Assembly (NCBI GenBank): GCA_030407005.1
Contig: JAUDYN010000006.1
Span: 682,001-746,000, forward strand
Length of the DNA: 64,000 nucleotides
Direction: 5' to 3'
From: Desarmillaria ectypa
Taxonomy: Eukaryota > Basidiomycota > Agaricomycetes > Agaricales > Physalacriaceae
The position numbers and the translations under genes are program-made. This document shows, piece after piece, positions 1 through 9,820 of the stretch (positions within the stretch are counted from its first letter, which is position 1; each line of letters opens with the position of its first letter). The notes under the pieces were generated by a model, which worked only from the letters and a program-made list of their open reading frames with translations, had not been told where the DNA came from and did not search any database.

Positions 1-25
1 ACTACAGGTTATTTTATTCCTACAG

Positions 26-2144
26 GAGATAGCGTCCCCCTCATCGTTTCTCAGGCCGCAAATTATCTTCCAGGTTACAGACCAATATTTTATCCCTTGG
101 GACCTCCGGGAGCCTTCTTCTATTCGACGCGGTGGCACAATGGTGTTGACATGCACTGGACGAGGCGTTTCCAGAGTGAAGTTCAACGCGAGCCCCTCTG
201 AGTGGAGTACTGACCCGTTTGTAGTGTACAGGAGCGGCGAGAATGTGTCGGTCGTCCCATGGTTAGGAGGTCCTTCTGCGATTTATACCTCCAATCTGGA
301 TGTGACACGCCAAGTTGCGTCGGGGGGTCAAAAGTCGGATTTCATCAAGCCCGAGTCCTCTAGCAGAATTTTACTGTGAGTCCAACGAGAAGTATTTTGC
401 TTATTCAATTAACCTCGTTTAGGGCGTGGGGAATGAATTTAGTTGCAGCTAATGGGGAAGTATGGCGCCGACATCGACGAATCATGGGTCCTGCATTCAA
501 CAATGATTTGTATGTCGTATTATTCGCATCTCTCTCTTTGCTCATCCTTCCAAGGTACAAGCTGGTATGGAATAAAACACAGAAAATCTACAACGAAATG
601 TTGGTTTCCGACCAATGGGATAACAAACATGAAGTATCAATGCCAGCGGTGCAAAAGATTACGTTCAAGGTACGCCGCCATGCTGGTACATACTTCTACT
701 GATCCGGTCTTTCCTCAGCTCGCTTTGTTTGTGATCGCTACATGTGGCTTTGGCATCTCATTTGATTGGGAGGAGCCTTCGAGATCCGAACACGGTGCCA
801 TGTCCATACAGAAAGCATTTAGGATAATATCGGCTACCGGAACGTTTGCGATCTTTGCTCCCAAGTGGGTCAAGCGTCTTCCATTCAAATAGTATGCCTT
901 TTCTCCAGTGATGGACATTGCAGCTACTGACGTCGCGTTGTAGTATACGCGATTCTAATACGGCACATGAACAGCTGGGTAAATTCATGAGGGACGAGGT
1001 GATAAGACGACGCGCGCAAATCGCCAACGGAGAGATTGATCTCGAGGGGGACAATTTGGAAACACGCACAATTATCAATCTGATTATGAAGGCTGGCGAG
1101 GACGAAGAAGGAAAGTACTCGCTCGATGATGAAGAAGTGGTAGGTTCCAACTGTTTGGCCTCTCGTAACTGTGACCGAAGTTCTGATTTCAGATTGGCAA
1201 TGTCTTCATCATGCTATTTGCCGGACATGGTATGTATTCTCAACCACTGAGATAGCGGTTATTGAATACACTACAGAAACCACTGCACATACGCTTGCAG
1301 CAACTCTGGGATTTTTGGCCGTTCATGGCGACATTCAAGACGAAGTCTATGACCAGATCAAGTCCGTTTTATCTGATCACACAGAGCCTGTAAGAACACA
1401 CTTTCATTATCGACTATCTCTCACCTTGTGATTCATAGACATTTGAGGACTACTCGAAACTTGACAAAGTCCTGGCGGTCTTCTATGAGGCGATTCGAAT
1501 GTTTCGTGAGAGCATCAGTCTAATCGACGATGTCTTATCCTCACCTACGTACTGCAGCTTCGGGACATCTCCTGATACGAGAGGCGACGAAAGATACAGT
1601 CATACAAGTGCCAAGACCAGTGGGTGAGGAGGGGACAGTTTCCATGCCAATACCGAAGGGTTTTCAGGTAGGTTCAGCCGCTTTGGTGCATCCTCTGTAC
1701 TCACCTTTTTCGTAGATCGTAGTTGATATGGTTGGCGTCCGTAAGTGACTTCCTTTCTGTACTAGATGCTCTGCTCACTTTACCTCCAGAGTACAACCCC
1801 CGGTACTTTGACGAACCCGAAAAGTTCAAGCCTTCCAGGTGGCATGGTATTTCTAATGAATCTGAGGTATTCACCGCTTTTAGCATCGGTACGATCTACC
1901 CTTTTCGATTATAGCTTAACGAAACTCATCATGAATCTTAGGTTCTCGGGCATGCCTTGGGAGGAAAGTAGCTACCACCGAGGCTGTGTGCTTCTTGACA
2001 CACCTTCTTCGAGACTGGGCGGTCAAGCCTATACTTAAGGAAGGCGAGACGAAGCAGGCTTGGCGAGACAGAGTCTTGGATGGTGCGATGGTGATAACGT
2101 TGGGTGTTAAAGACGTTCCTGTGACATTCGTACGACGACATTGA
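26..2144 (+). CDS. Cytochrome P450 monooxygenase (5' end outside window)
   Basis: Heme-thiolate monooxygenase, presumably ER-anchored; the N-terminal anchor lies left of the window. Thirteen exons keep frame with canonical introns: 26-175, 225-375, 423-509, 555-669, 719-891, 944-1139, 1193-1229, 1277-1389, 1439-1505, 1558-1667, 1716-1740, 1790-1888, 1942-2144. Visible P450 signatures are the I-helix AGHETT (split by the intron at 1230-1276), the K-helix E-x-x-R as EAIR, FKPSRW, and the heme loop FSIGSRACLG with its cysteine, split by the intron at 1889-1941. WRRHRRIMGPAF is the usual C-helix region. No internal stop remains after splicing, so the gene looks intact. The sequence resembles Agaricomycete P450 families such as CYP5144/CYP5150, a resemblance from memory; substrate is unknown. 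Confidence 0.93.
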
Positions 2145-2227
2145 TTGATCAGCGTACCAGTAGCAATACATATCGTATCGTTCCGTTCCGTTCTTCTACC
2201 TCGTTCGTGTGTCCAGCCCTCCAAAGA

Positions 2228-2539
2228 ATGCCAGTCCTTCTATTTTCTCTCGTCTTCAAGTATATCATCTGCGTTTGGGGCAATAAGATTGGTGAGTAAG
2301 AATACAAGCATTTCCTGAACGCCTATACACTCTGAATGCAGAACAGAGTTCTCACCAAGGCCACACCGGAGGCGCCTCGGGATCTGTCAGTGTTGCTTGC
2401 ATTTCCCCAGTCGTGGAGTCAGGGCTGCGGCAAGTTCGCCGTAAGCTTATCCTCTAACGCAATGGTTTTGTGGTCCCGTCGACTTGTAGAGCACGCTTAT
2501 CGTTGTGCTGAAGAATGGATGGCAATAAAATTCTTCTAG
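2228..2539 (+). CDS. Possible small three-exon gene, unrecognised
   Basis: A reading frame of about 71 codons appears if two good introns are removed: exons 2228-2291, 2342-2440 and 2490-2539, introns of 50 and 49 bases with GTGAGT...CAG and GTAAGC...TAG ends. The predicted protein starts hydrophobic (MPVLLFSLVFKYIICVW), which could be a signal anchor, and ends AIKFF before TAG. It starts 84 bases after the P450 stop, so it may instead be P450 3' UTR containing chance splice sites. No family recognised. Confidence 0.25.
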
Positions 2540-3028
2540 TGTTCGACATAGCTTGTGAGATGAGAAGCAAGCCTTGGCTCTCAATAGCTGGTGAGACTCC
2601 TGGATAGAAATGTACCGGTGCCGGCATCCGTACAGATATGCCTATTTGTGATTCACTGAAGTTCCACACTTCAGTAGAATTTCTCCTCAGTTGATGTTCA
2701 GACTGCGTATATACGCTATGAATATCAGACTGGGACGAGTTATGTATGAGTCCTGATTAAATTTCACCAACATGATCATATAATTAATGAATCGTTACTC
2801 GCACACCGGACATTTAAGGACGTCTTCACTTACGCGAAATTTCTGAAACTAATGCCAGCCACGCTGTCCATATCCACTATCCTCAGGTCTATTCCAAGTT
2901 GCCGAAGTTGCTCAAGTTCTGTGTTCAGAACACCAGCAACTTAACTGCCGGCACCGCCAACGGCGGGGCAATCAAACCTGACAGGACATCATTGCAGATA
3001 AGGCATTCCGTGGTATTAGAGGAAAGCC
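2540..3028. other. Gene-free stretch
   Basis: Nothing convincing in either strand. It lies between the P450-side transcripts and the 3' end of the minus-strand F-box pseudogene and may hold the 3' UTRs of both. Confidence 0.5.
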
Positions 3029-4433
3029 TCAGATTTCGGGCAACGGTCCTAGACGCGTTGTCAGATGTTGTAGATTGGGAAGAAGGGTGGGAGAGGACGA
3101 CAAGGAACGGCAGAAGCTGCCTTCCTTATCAATTTCGAATTCTAGGCTTGTGAGAGATTCAAGCATCGGAAGTGTCCCTTGAATGATACTCAAAGCTTAT
3201 ACGATGGATTCCCAGTGGGTAATGAAGTGAGGGAAAGCGGGAGGAGTGGATAAAGTCGCTAAGGGTCGTCGCCGCTGCCTCTGCACGAGCACGATCAATG
3301 CTTCTCCCAAGATTCCATAAACGATTGTCGAATGCGAGGTCTTCTAAGGAAGGTTAGTAGACACAGGTGTCGAAGCAGTTTCAGGGATGATACTGAGGGG
3401 CGTCGGACTTTGGGAAGGGCAATACGATGAGGAAAGGCGATATCGTCAACATCTCTTTCTTTGAGATGTAACTTTTCGAGTAGACTATGAGTATGGAGAT
3501 TGTGGATGGCAGTAAAGGATGCTGCGAGGTGCGTAATCTGAGGAAATGCGAAAGATTCAAGCCCGATTGATTCATGCAATTCCACCTTTCGAAGGCTAGG
3601 AGTGTCGACGAAATCATCACTGACGTCCCCTGGGGGGATATCCTACCATCTCTTGGTAGTATGCTCAGAGTCATAAGTATTAAAGACCGCAAACATGACA
3701 GCTTTCCACCGGTTGCCCTCAGCTGCTCCAACAAGTCCAAGGGTAGTTTCAGAGACGCCCGATGGTGCTCTCCTAGTAACAAGGTAAACGCTCCCATGGC
3801 GTCACCAGAGCTGGTATGTTCATCTAATCTAAATTGTATGTCAAGAGGAAGCTGGCCAGAAAGTGGAAGGATGGTTTTCAAGAGCGATCGGAAGTTACGC
3901 GCAGACGAATTATTTAGTTCCAATCTAGGGTACGTGATCTTGATATGCGACCAGAGCTCCGGAGAAGAAACGGCAATGTCGCTCCAGGCGGCGCAGACTT
4001 GACCGAGTGTCAACGGATCCTGCATAAATTCGAGGATGGGCCGGTCGATCGTTGACCACGTCCCAACGAGATCTCTGTGTCTTGACCAAGTTTCTCAAAA
4101 CACGGAACGAAGAACTTTGCTTAGAAGGCGGCGGACGGGAGCTGATATCGATGAGAACCGCGTCGATTCTACCTAGATCGTATCGCGATAGTCCTCCAAT
4201 TCTTCAACGATCGTGTAAAGTCGATCTATCAAAGTGTCATACGCGGGAAGCTGTCTTTCGAGGAGTGCAATGTTTGGGAAAATCCATTCATTATCAGTAT
4301 CAAGAAGAGGTCGTATTGCGCGAAGGATACTCGACACTAGTGGATGGACAGCATCAGGAGGAAAAACATGTTTTGGTATGGAACGTGTAAAGGCATTCAA
4401 GTGTGATAACACATCTGCCGCCGGGGCTGGCAT
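3029..4433 (-). pseudogene. F-box/LRR-like protein, broken (copy 1)
   Basis: Substrate-adaptor-like protein of the large Agaricomycete F-box/LRR families. The N-terminus (from ATG at 4433) has the usual spacing of a leader, a helical stretch (LLERQLPAYDTLIDRLYTIV) and then LGQVCAAWSDIAVSSPELW, the typical F-box-adjacent motif. LRR-like text follows down to GTLPMLESLTSLEFE near the 3' end. The reading frame is broken by an in-frame TAG near 4173, a TGA between 4173 and 4025, and a frameshift in a C/G run near 3640 where the frame passes from ...GRISPQG to DVSDDFVDTPSLRKVEL. It is head-to-head with a related copy at 4692-6448, 258 bases apart. The single-base shift could be an assembly error, but two stops plus a shift make a dead gene more likely. 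Confidence 0.75.
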
Positions 4434-4691
4434 AGCGTGTGAATCTATGGTTTATATGATAAGTTATCCTTCCCACGAGACAGAATAATATAAGTACTTG
4501 TCTCCAGGTTCATGTTCAACGTGCAGCAGGTAGCTCAACGGAAAGAATTCATCACAAACTCCGACCGAAGTCGAGTGGTTCCTTCATGGACCGGCAGTGC
4601 CGGGTTCTCTTGATCTTCTACTCTGACGGATGTCACTTGAAGGGCAGTCTAAAATCAAGAGAAAACTAAACCAGGAGAGATTAGAGGCACC

Positions 4692-6448
4692 ATGAATGCG
4701 ATAGATGCAATGTTCCACTTGGATGCAGTGGCGCGTTCCGTACCAAAGCCTGTATTCCCACCCAATGCTCTGAATTCTCAGGTCTCCAGTATTCTTCGTG
4801 CAACACGACCTTTCCTTTATACCGACCGTGGTTGGATACTCCCAAATATCCAAGTCCTCCAACAGCAGATTCTGGTATACGATACCTTGCTAGATCGCAT
4901 CGACGAAGTGAGATCGGAGACACAAAGCTGTTGCGATGCAGTTCACAAGTCCATGACAGCCTATTCCTCAACACTAGCACCTGTCCGACGTTTTCCAAGT
5001 GACGTTTTTTGTGCTATGTTTCGCGGGATACAGATTTCACTGTGGTGGAACAAGGAGGAATCAGAATCCCCGGAGGATCACCAAGCGTTGGATTTTTCAC
5101 AGAGTTCATGAAAGCTCAGCCATGCATGTGTGCTTGGAGGGATATCGTTTATCCTATCCCTAACTCTAGTCGCACATAGCCCTTCACCTTCGGTCGCCCC
5201 GTCCAACGGACATACCGCGTCATACGATACTTGCACTCAAAGCCATGATTCTCCGTTCGGAATAGCGTCCTCTAGATATCGTATTTGAACTTGATGTCAG
5301 CTGCAACGAGGATGCGGCCGTCTGTTATGGATATCAGTCAGGTAACATTAGTCAACAGTCACCGACCACTTACTGTACCAATCATCACGAATATTATAGA
5401 ATTTTCCTTGATTTTCTTTTTCTTTCTTCTACCTTCTTCGATACTCTTCCAGTATATTCTTGTGACTATTATCTTCCAGAACATTCACTCAAGTACAATA
5501 TATATTCGAGTATCGTAGTACGCCCGAGGGGCATCTAATTTTTACTTCTTGAACTCCACAACCTAGTTTGAACCTAAGTGAAAGAGGTCGGTTACGCCAA
5601 GCGCTTGCTAAACTTTCGGTCGGAGCCTTCTTGGTAAAATTGAACTTGATATTCTACATTCGCTTTCGGCATAGTCCTTGAACTAGTACTACAGGATCGT
5701 ACTTAGTCAAATTAGCCGGATTCCTAACACCGTCAAAGCCTTTTCCATGGTCCTCGAGGAGTCATATCGGTGGAGGAGCTTGCTGCTACAGATTTCCTTG
5801 GATTTGTTGGAGCGGTTGAAGGTGGTTTGTAGAAAGACCCCTTGTCTGGAATCTTTGACTACGAAGGCCCCGCACATATCATCGACAAGTAAAACGAACC
5901 TGCCATAGGATATTCGAAATGTCTTCATTGATGCCCCTCGCCTTCAAAAGGTGGCATTACATGGCACCTATAGTCTCGGCGATTTCATGTTTCCTCTTCA
6001 TATCACCTATCTGGCGGCATGCGTGGACAATGTTCCCGGTCTATCAGCCGATCAGCCCCTCGTATAATGCCATCCCAAGATGGAAGCAAGACTTGGTCCC
6101 GATATCTCCTTTCCTCGTCACATCTACCTTCCCCATGTCCGGCGCCTTTTTGTGTCATGACCGCATGTACTTACGCGTCTGCGTCTACCTTCCTTAGAAG
6201 ACCTCATGATTCATCGTAACGACTCGCGGAGCCAACATCTTCGTTCAATCAGAATTTCTTGTATCTGTTCTGACGATGTGGAGAGCATTAAGGAACGTCT
6301 TATGCCACTACGGCTGCCTGTACTACATCTAATTATTTTGTGGGTGGAAGTAACAACGAGATATCCGGAATGTAATTTGGAAAATTTCCATATGAATAAT
6401 ACTTCGTTAAAGTCCCTACGGTTGATCATTCATGCGATCGGGTACTAA
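4692..6448 (+). pseudogene. F-box/LRR-like protein, broken (copy 2)
   Basis: Paralogue of copy 1: the ATG-proximal part MNAIDAMFHLDAVARSVPK...NALNSQVSSILRATRPFL matches copy 1 (HLNAFTRSIPKHVFPPDAVHPLVSSILRAIRPLL) residue for residue over long stretches. After 5111 the similarity continues in shifting frames: CAWRDIVY near 5135, LDIVFELD near 5278, then ESYRWRSLLLQISLDLLERL from about 5760 and LRR-like text to 6448. Several stops and frameshifts separate these pieces, and about 360 bases at 5342-5705 have no counterpart in copy 1. Clearly non-functional as a full protein; only the first 139 codons are open. Confidence 0.75.
5342..5705. other. Insertion without homology inside F-box copy 2
   Basis: AT-rich stretch that interrupts the similarity between the two F-box pseudogenes (left similarity ends around CYGYQS, right resumes around NTVKAFSMVLEESYRW). 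It includes poly-pyrimidine-rich DNA near 5405-5440. I could not find clear terminal repeats or a target duplication, so its origin is open. Confidence 0.4.
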
Positions 6449-6997
6449 TAGATATTCACACAGTAGCAATTTACTAGTAAATGAGAAAGATGATGACGGA
6501 GGATGAAAAGTAGGTACCTATATTTCAGATTACAACGCAACGACATAAGTATTCAGGCTAGTACTATTTAAGTGGACTTTGCTAAATGACAAGGAATAGC
6601 AGGCCTTGGGTGGAAGGTTGCAGCGTGCTGGTATACCACATACATTTAGGTTTACCGGTAAGCTATGAGCAGTCAATGGTACATGTACAGCTAGATTGAA
6701 GGTTGTTAAAAACGTCAACGTGCCACCGGCACGGAAGGACGGGCCGCGAAAATGTCGCGTTCCGTTATCAACGCGTTACGCGTGACTTCCTGGTCTTCAG
6801 TCTCTACCCCCACTTTCTCCCCTCTTTGTGTAGCATCCCTGGCTCGCTATTACGTTATTCCAGAGCTGTAGTATATCTTAGCTGTGATATCTCTGAATTT
6901 CTCTGCAGTACGTTCTCCTTTACTCATGGATCTCCAATTGCTGCAAATTTTGTGTCAGACTCTGAAGTGTTTTCAAGTTACGCTGCGTCGGATTCCT
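6449..6997. other. Upstream region of the EZH2-like gene
   Basis: No gene seen. Holds the 3' flank of F-box copy 2 and the presumed promoter/5' UTR of the SET gene. An in-frame upstream ATG at 6884 exists, but the added 38 codons look unlike coding sequence. Confidence 0.5.
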
Positions 6998-9556
6998 ATG
7001 AACGACTCGACCGTTGAAAATCCCACAAATTTTATCGTTCAGGCAGCTTTTAAAGAGGCCTGGGATGCGTTTTATGCTTGGGAGCAAGAGTATTGTCGAG
7101 AGTCTATCCAAAACTTAGCCGTACAGGACTTGGAGGAAGACGAAGAAGATGGAGACGAATGGAAAATCGGCGATTCAGCGACATTGACGGCTGATGGCTT
7201 CTACGTCCAGCAATATCAAGATGGCGAGACCATTACGTCTTGGCTACCTGTCGAAGTTATTGAAGTGACAGCACTGTTCCCAGAGTGCTCAGCATATGAA
7301 TCATCCCCTCTCGTTAGTCGCAGTGTCTTCCACGGTGACGATCCTGATAGCATGGCATTCATGCCATTTGCGGACGATCCCGCTTTTATCGAAATTCCAC
7401 AGGATGGAGACCAGCTGCATCACACCTATTACAAGGAATTTGAGTGGCAGACTCTAGATGATCCTGATAGTAACACCTCATCTAATTTTCCGTTTATGTT
7501 TCCTGTTCTGACTTCCAAATTTTAGTTGAGATTATCGTCTCTGCTGCAGCGCAGAAGTTGATGGATCTGAATAATATGACCTTGGAAGAGATAGACAAGA
7601 CCAACGTTTTCCCCTTGGAGATGCAAGACATCGTAAATCTCAGTCGTCGAAGGTAGAGTGGTCTCTTCCTGCCCATGCTAGGTAACTGATCTGGATATTA
7701 ATGCAGAGACTTGCTCCCATGGCTCGGAACGTCATTCTCCCTGCCAGACTCGGAGTTTGGGTCAAGGACCCGTGAAATTTCATTGTTTTGTAATAATCTA
7801 AACTGTCTTGTCAGTCATTGCATGGTTCATTGTAGGTGTGCTTTCGAAAACTTGTAAGTGGTATTAATGGTAGCTCTCGCAGGGGAATATAGCCCGATAC
7901 CCTTGAAGCAAATGCCCAAAAAGAAGAGCGATAGCTTATCTGACGATATTTCGGGACCTTGTAGCCCAAACTGTTTCCTTCATGGAAATCTGCCCTACAT
8001 TGTAGGTTTACCTGTATATGTCTTTGTGCACGCTAATTCATGGTCTTTAGGAGACGCATTGGACTCCCGAGGATATTGAGGTACTGCATGCAATGCTGGA
8101 CTACTCCCCAGACATGACTCTATGCGAATTCACGACCATCTGTAGAAAGCCTTGCCGAGAGGTCCTCTTGCCTCTTGCCTTTCACCGGCGATATCGATCT
8201 GATTGTTGCCTGTAGATCTTTAAGCGGCGTTGTGCCTACATCCCAGATGCTTTGGTGGACGCTCTCCCACGCCAGAGACCCCCAATGCGTTCAAGGAATC
8301 TAAAGATTAAAGGTATTTGCCTTTATCTTTATAATTCCTACCGAAATTGATCCCCGCTACTTAGATACAGACCATCATGCCTTCACTCCGTATGTGGTCG
8401 GATTTTCGTGTGCATCATATCTGATAGAGTCATAGCAATATACCTTGCGAGCATGACGGTCCCTGTGACGCCCATTCCGGCTGCCTATGTTTTAAAAACA
8501 GCACTCATTGCATGCGAAACTGTCAATGTGCTGGTCACCGAAAGCCGTGCATCCGCCGACGGACTGGATGTGATTGCTCAACCAGAGAATGTCGGAGGAA
8601 GCCTTGCTCGTGCTTCATGGAGAACAAAGAGTGCGATCCTGAATTGTGTCACAAGGGAAGAGCCAGGTGCGCTTTTCGATTTCTCTGCTTGTAGGTCTTG
8701 ACTGAAAGCCTATTCTAGAGGTCTGTGTTTGATGCGAACAGTTTTTATACAATTTGACAATGTCTAGATCTGGATGACTGCACGATTTGCAAGAATATGG
8801 CCATCCAGCGCGGCAGGCAGAAAGTAACATACCTCGTTTCGTGAGTCTCGACGGTTAATAATATTGTTTATTCTAGGCGGTGGAGGTTAAGGAGAGCCAG
8901 TGGGGGCTGGGTCTCTATCTTCTAGAGCCCGCCGAGAAAGACGATTTCATTATCGGCAAGTCCCAAACAAACAACGCTTTCTGCCTACCTGACAGGAAAC
9001 CAGAATACGTTGGGGAACTTATTTTCGAGCCATCGGTGGATACACGATGGTATGTTGTTTTCCGTGCGTTGGGGATTTCTTTTTCATACGTCCTGAAGCG
9101 ATCTTGCTCGACATCGAAAGCGAAACTACATGTTCGAGTTAAACCAAACACTCACATTGGATAGCACGTATCTCTCAAACGAATCGCGATATATAAATCA
9201 TAGCAAGCGGTCTAATTGTCGTTCTATGAGTAAGTGGGAATCGCACCATAAATGGTGGTTTATCCTGAAATTGTCTCCTGAAAGCTAAATTGGTAAACGG
9301 GGAACACCGCATTGGGATATATGCCAGTACGTTTTTATCCAGTCGAGAAGCAAGGCACGTTAACTCATGTGTATGCAGATCGGAGATTACAGCCTGGTGA
9401 AGAGCTATTGTTTGATTATGGAGACAATTTCTTTCAGAATGATTGTAAGTGTGTCATGGACGACGTCTTCAGATATTGACTAGGGCCTTGTCTTCTGAAT
9501 TAGAAACAGTGTTAGCTCGAAAAGAGAGTCATATACTTAGGCCGCTTGCCTTTTGA
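6998..9556 (+). CDS. EZH2: EZH2-like SET-domain histone H3K27 methyltransferase (PRC2 catalytic subunit)
   Basis: Transfers methyl groups from SAM to H3K27 in the nucleus as the catalytic subunit of Polycomb complex 2. Sixteen exons give 591 residues in one frame: 6998-7469, 7526-7652, 7707-7831, 7883-8001, 8051-8161, 8216-8312, 8365-8389, 8436-8666, 8719-8720, 8768-8823, 8877-8955, 9004-9049, 9099-9229, 9285-9326, 9379-9444, 9510-9556. Order of parts: acidic N-terminus, SANT-like HWTPEDIEVLHAML (about 284-297), cysteine-rich CXC region (about 359-436, e.g. CRRKPCSCF, CDPELC), and SET (456-580) with GLGLYL, EYVGELI, RYINHSKRSNC and GEELLFDYGDNFF. The CXC-SET arrangement is specific for E(z). 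Two oddities: a 2-base exon (8719-8720) and a GC-AG intron (8956-9003). The N-terminus is shorter than in animal EZH2 and its start is uncertain (6884 possible). Confidence 0.88.
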
Positions 9557-9820
9557 CCCACCTGTCATTTGGGGAGACTGCGCCTTAATCCAAGTCATTT
9601 TGTCTCTAACTTATTATTATGTCTGTGACGTCTGCCGTAAAAAGGTTTCAATCTTTCACCGACTCTTCCACAACATTGAAGTATAGACATGGTTTCTTAG
9701 CCTCGATTAGGAACAGAGGCGAGAACAGAACGAGGGTCCTGACGGGCACCGCAACAGGCCGCCAACATAACGACAAATTACTCAGACAAACGCGAATAAA
9801 ATCACGCCAAGGGTATATAA

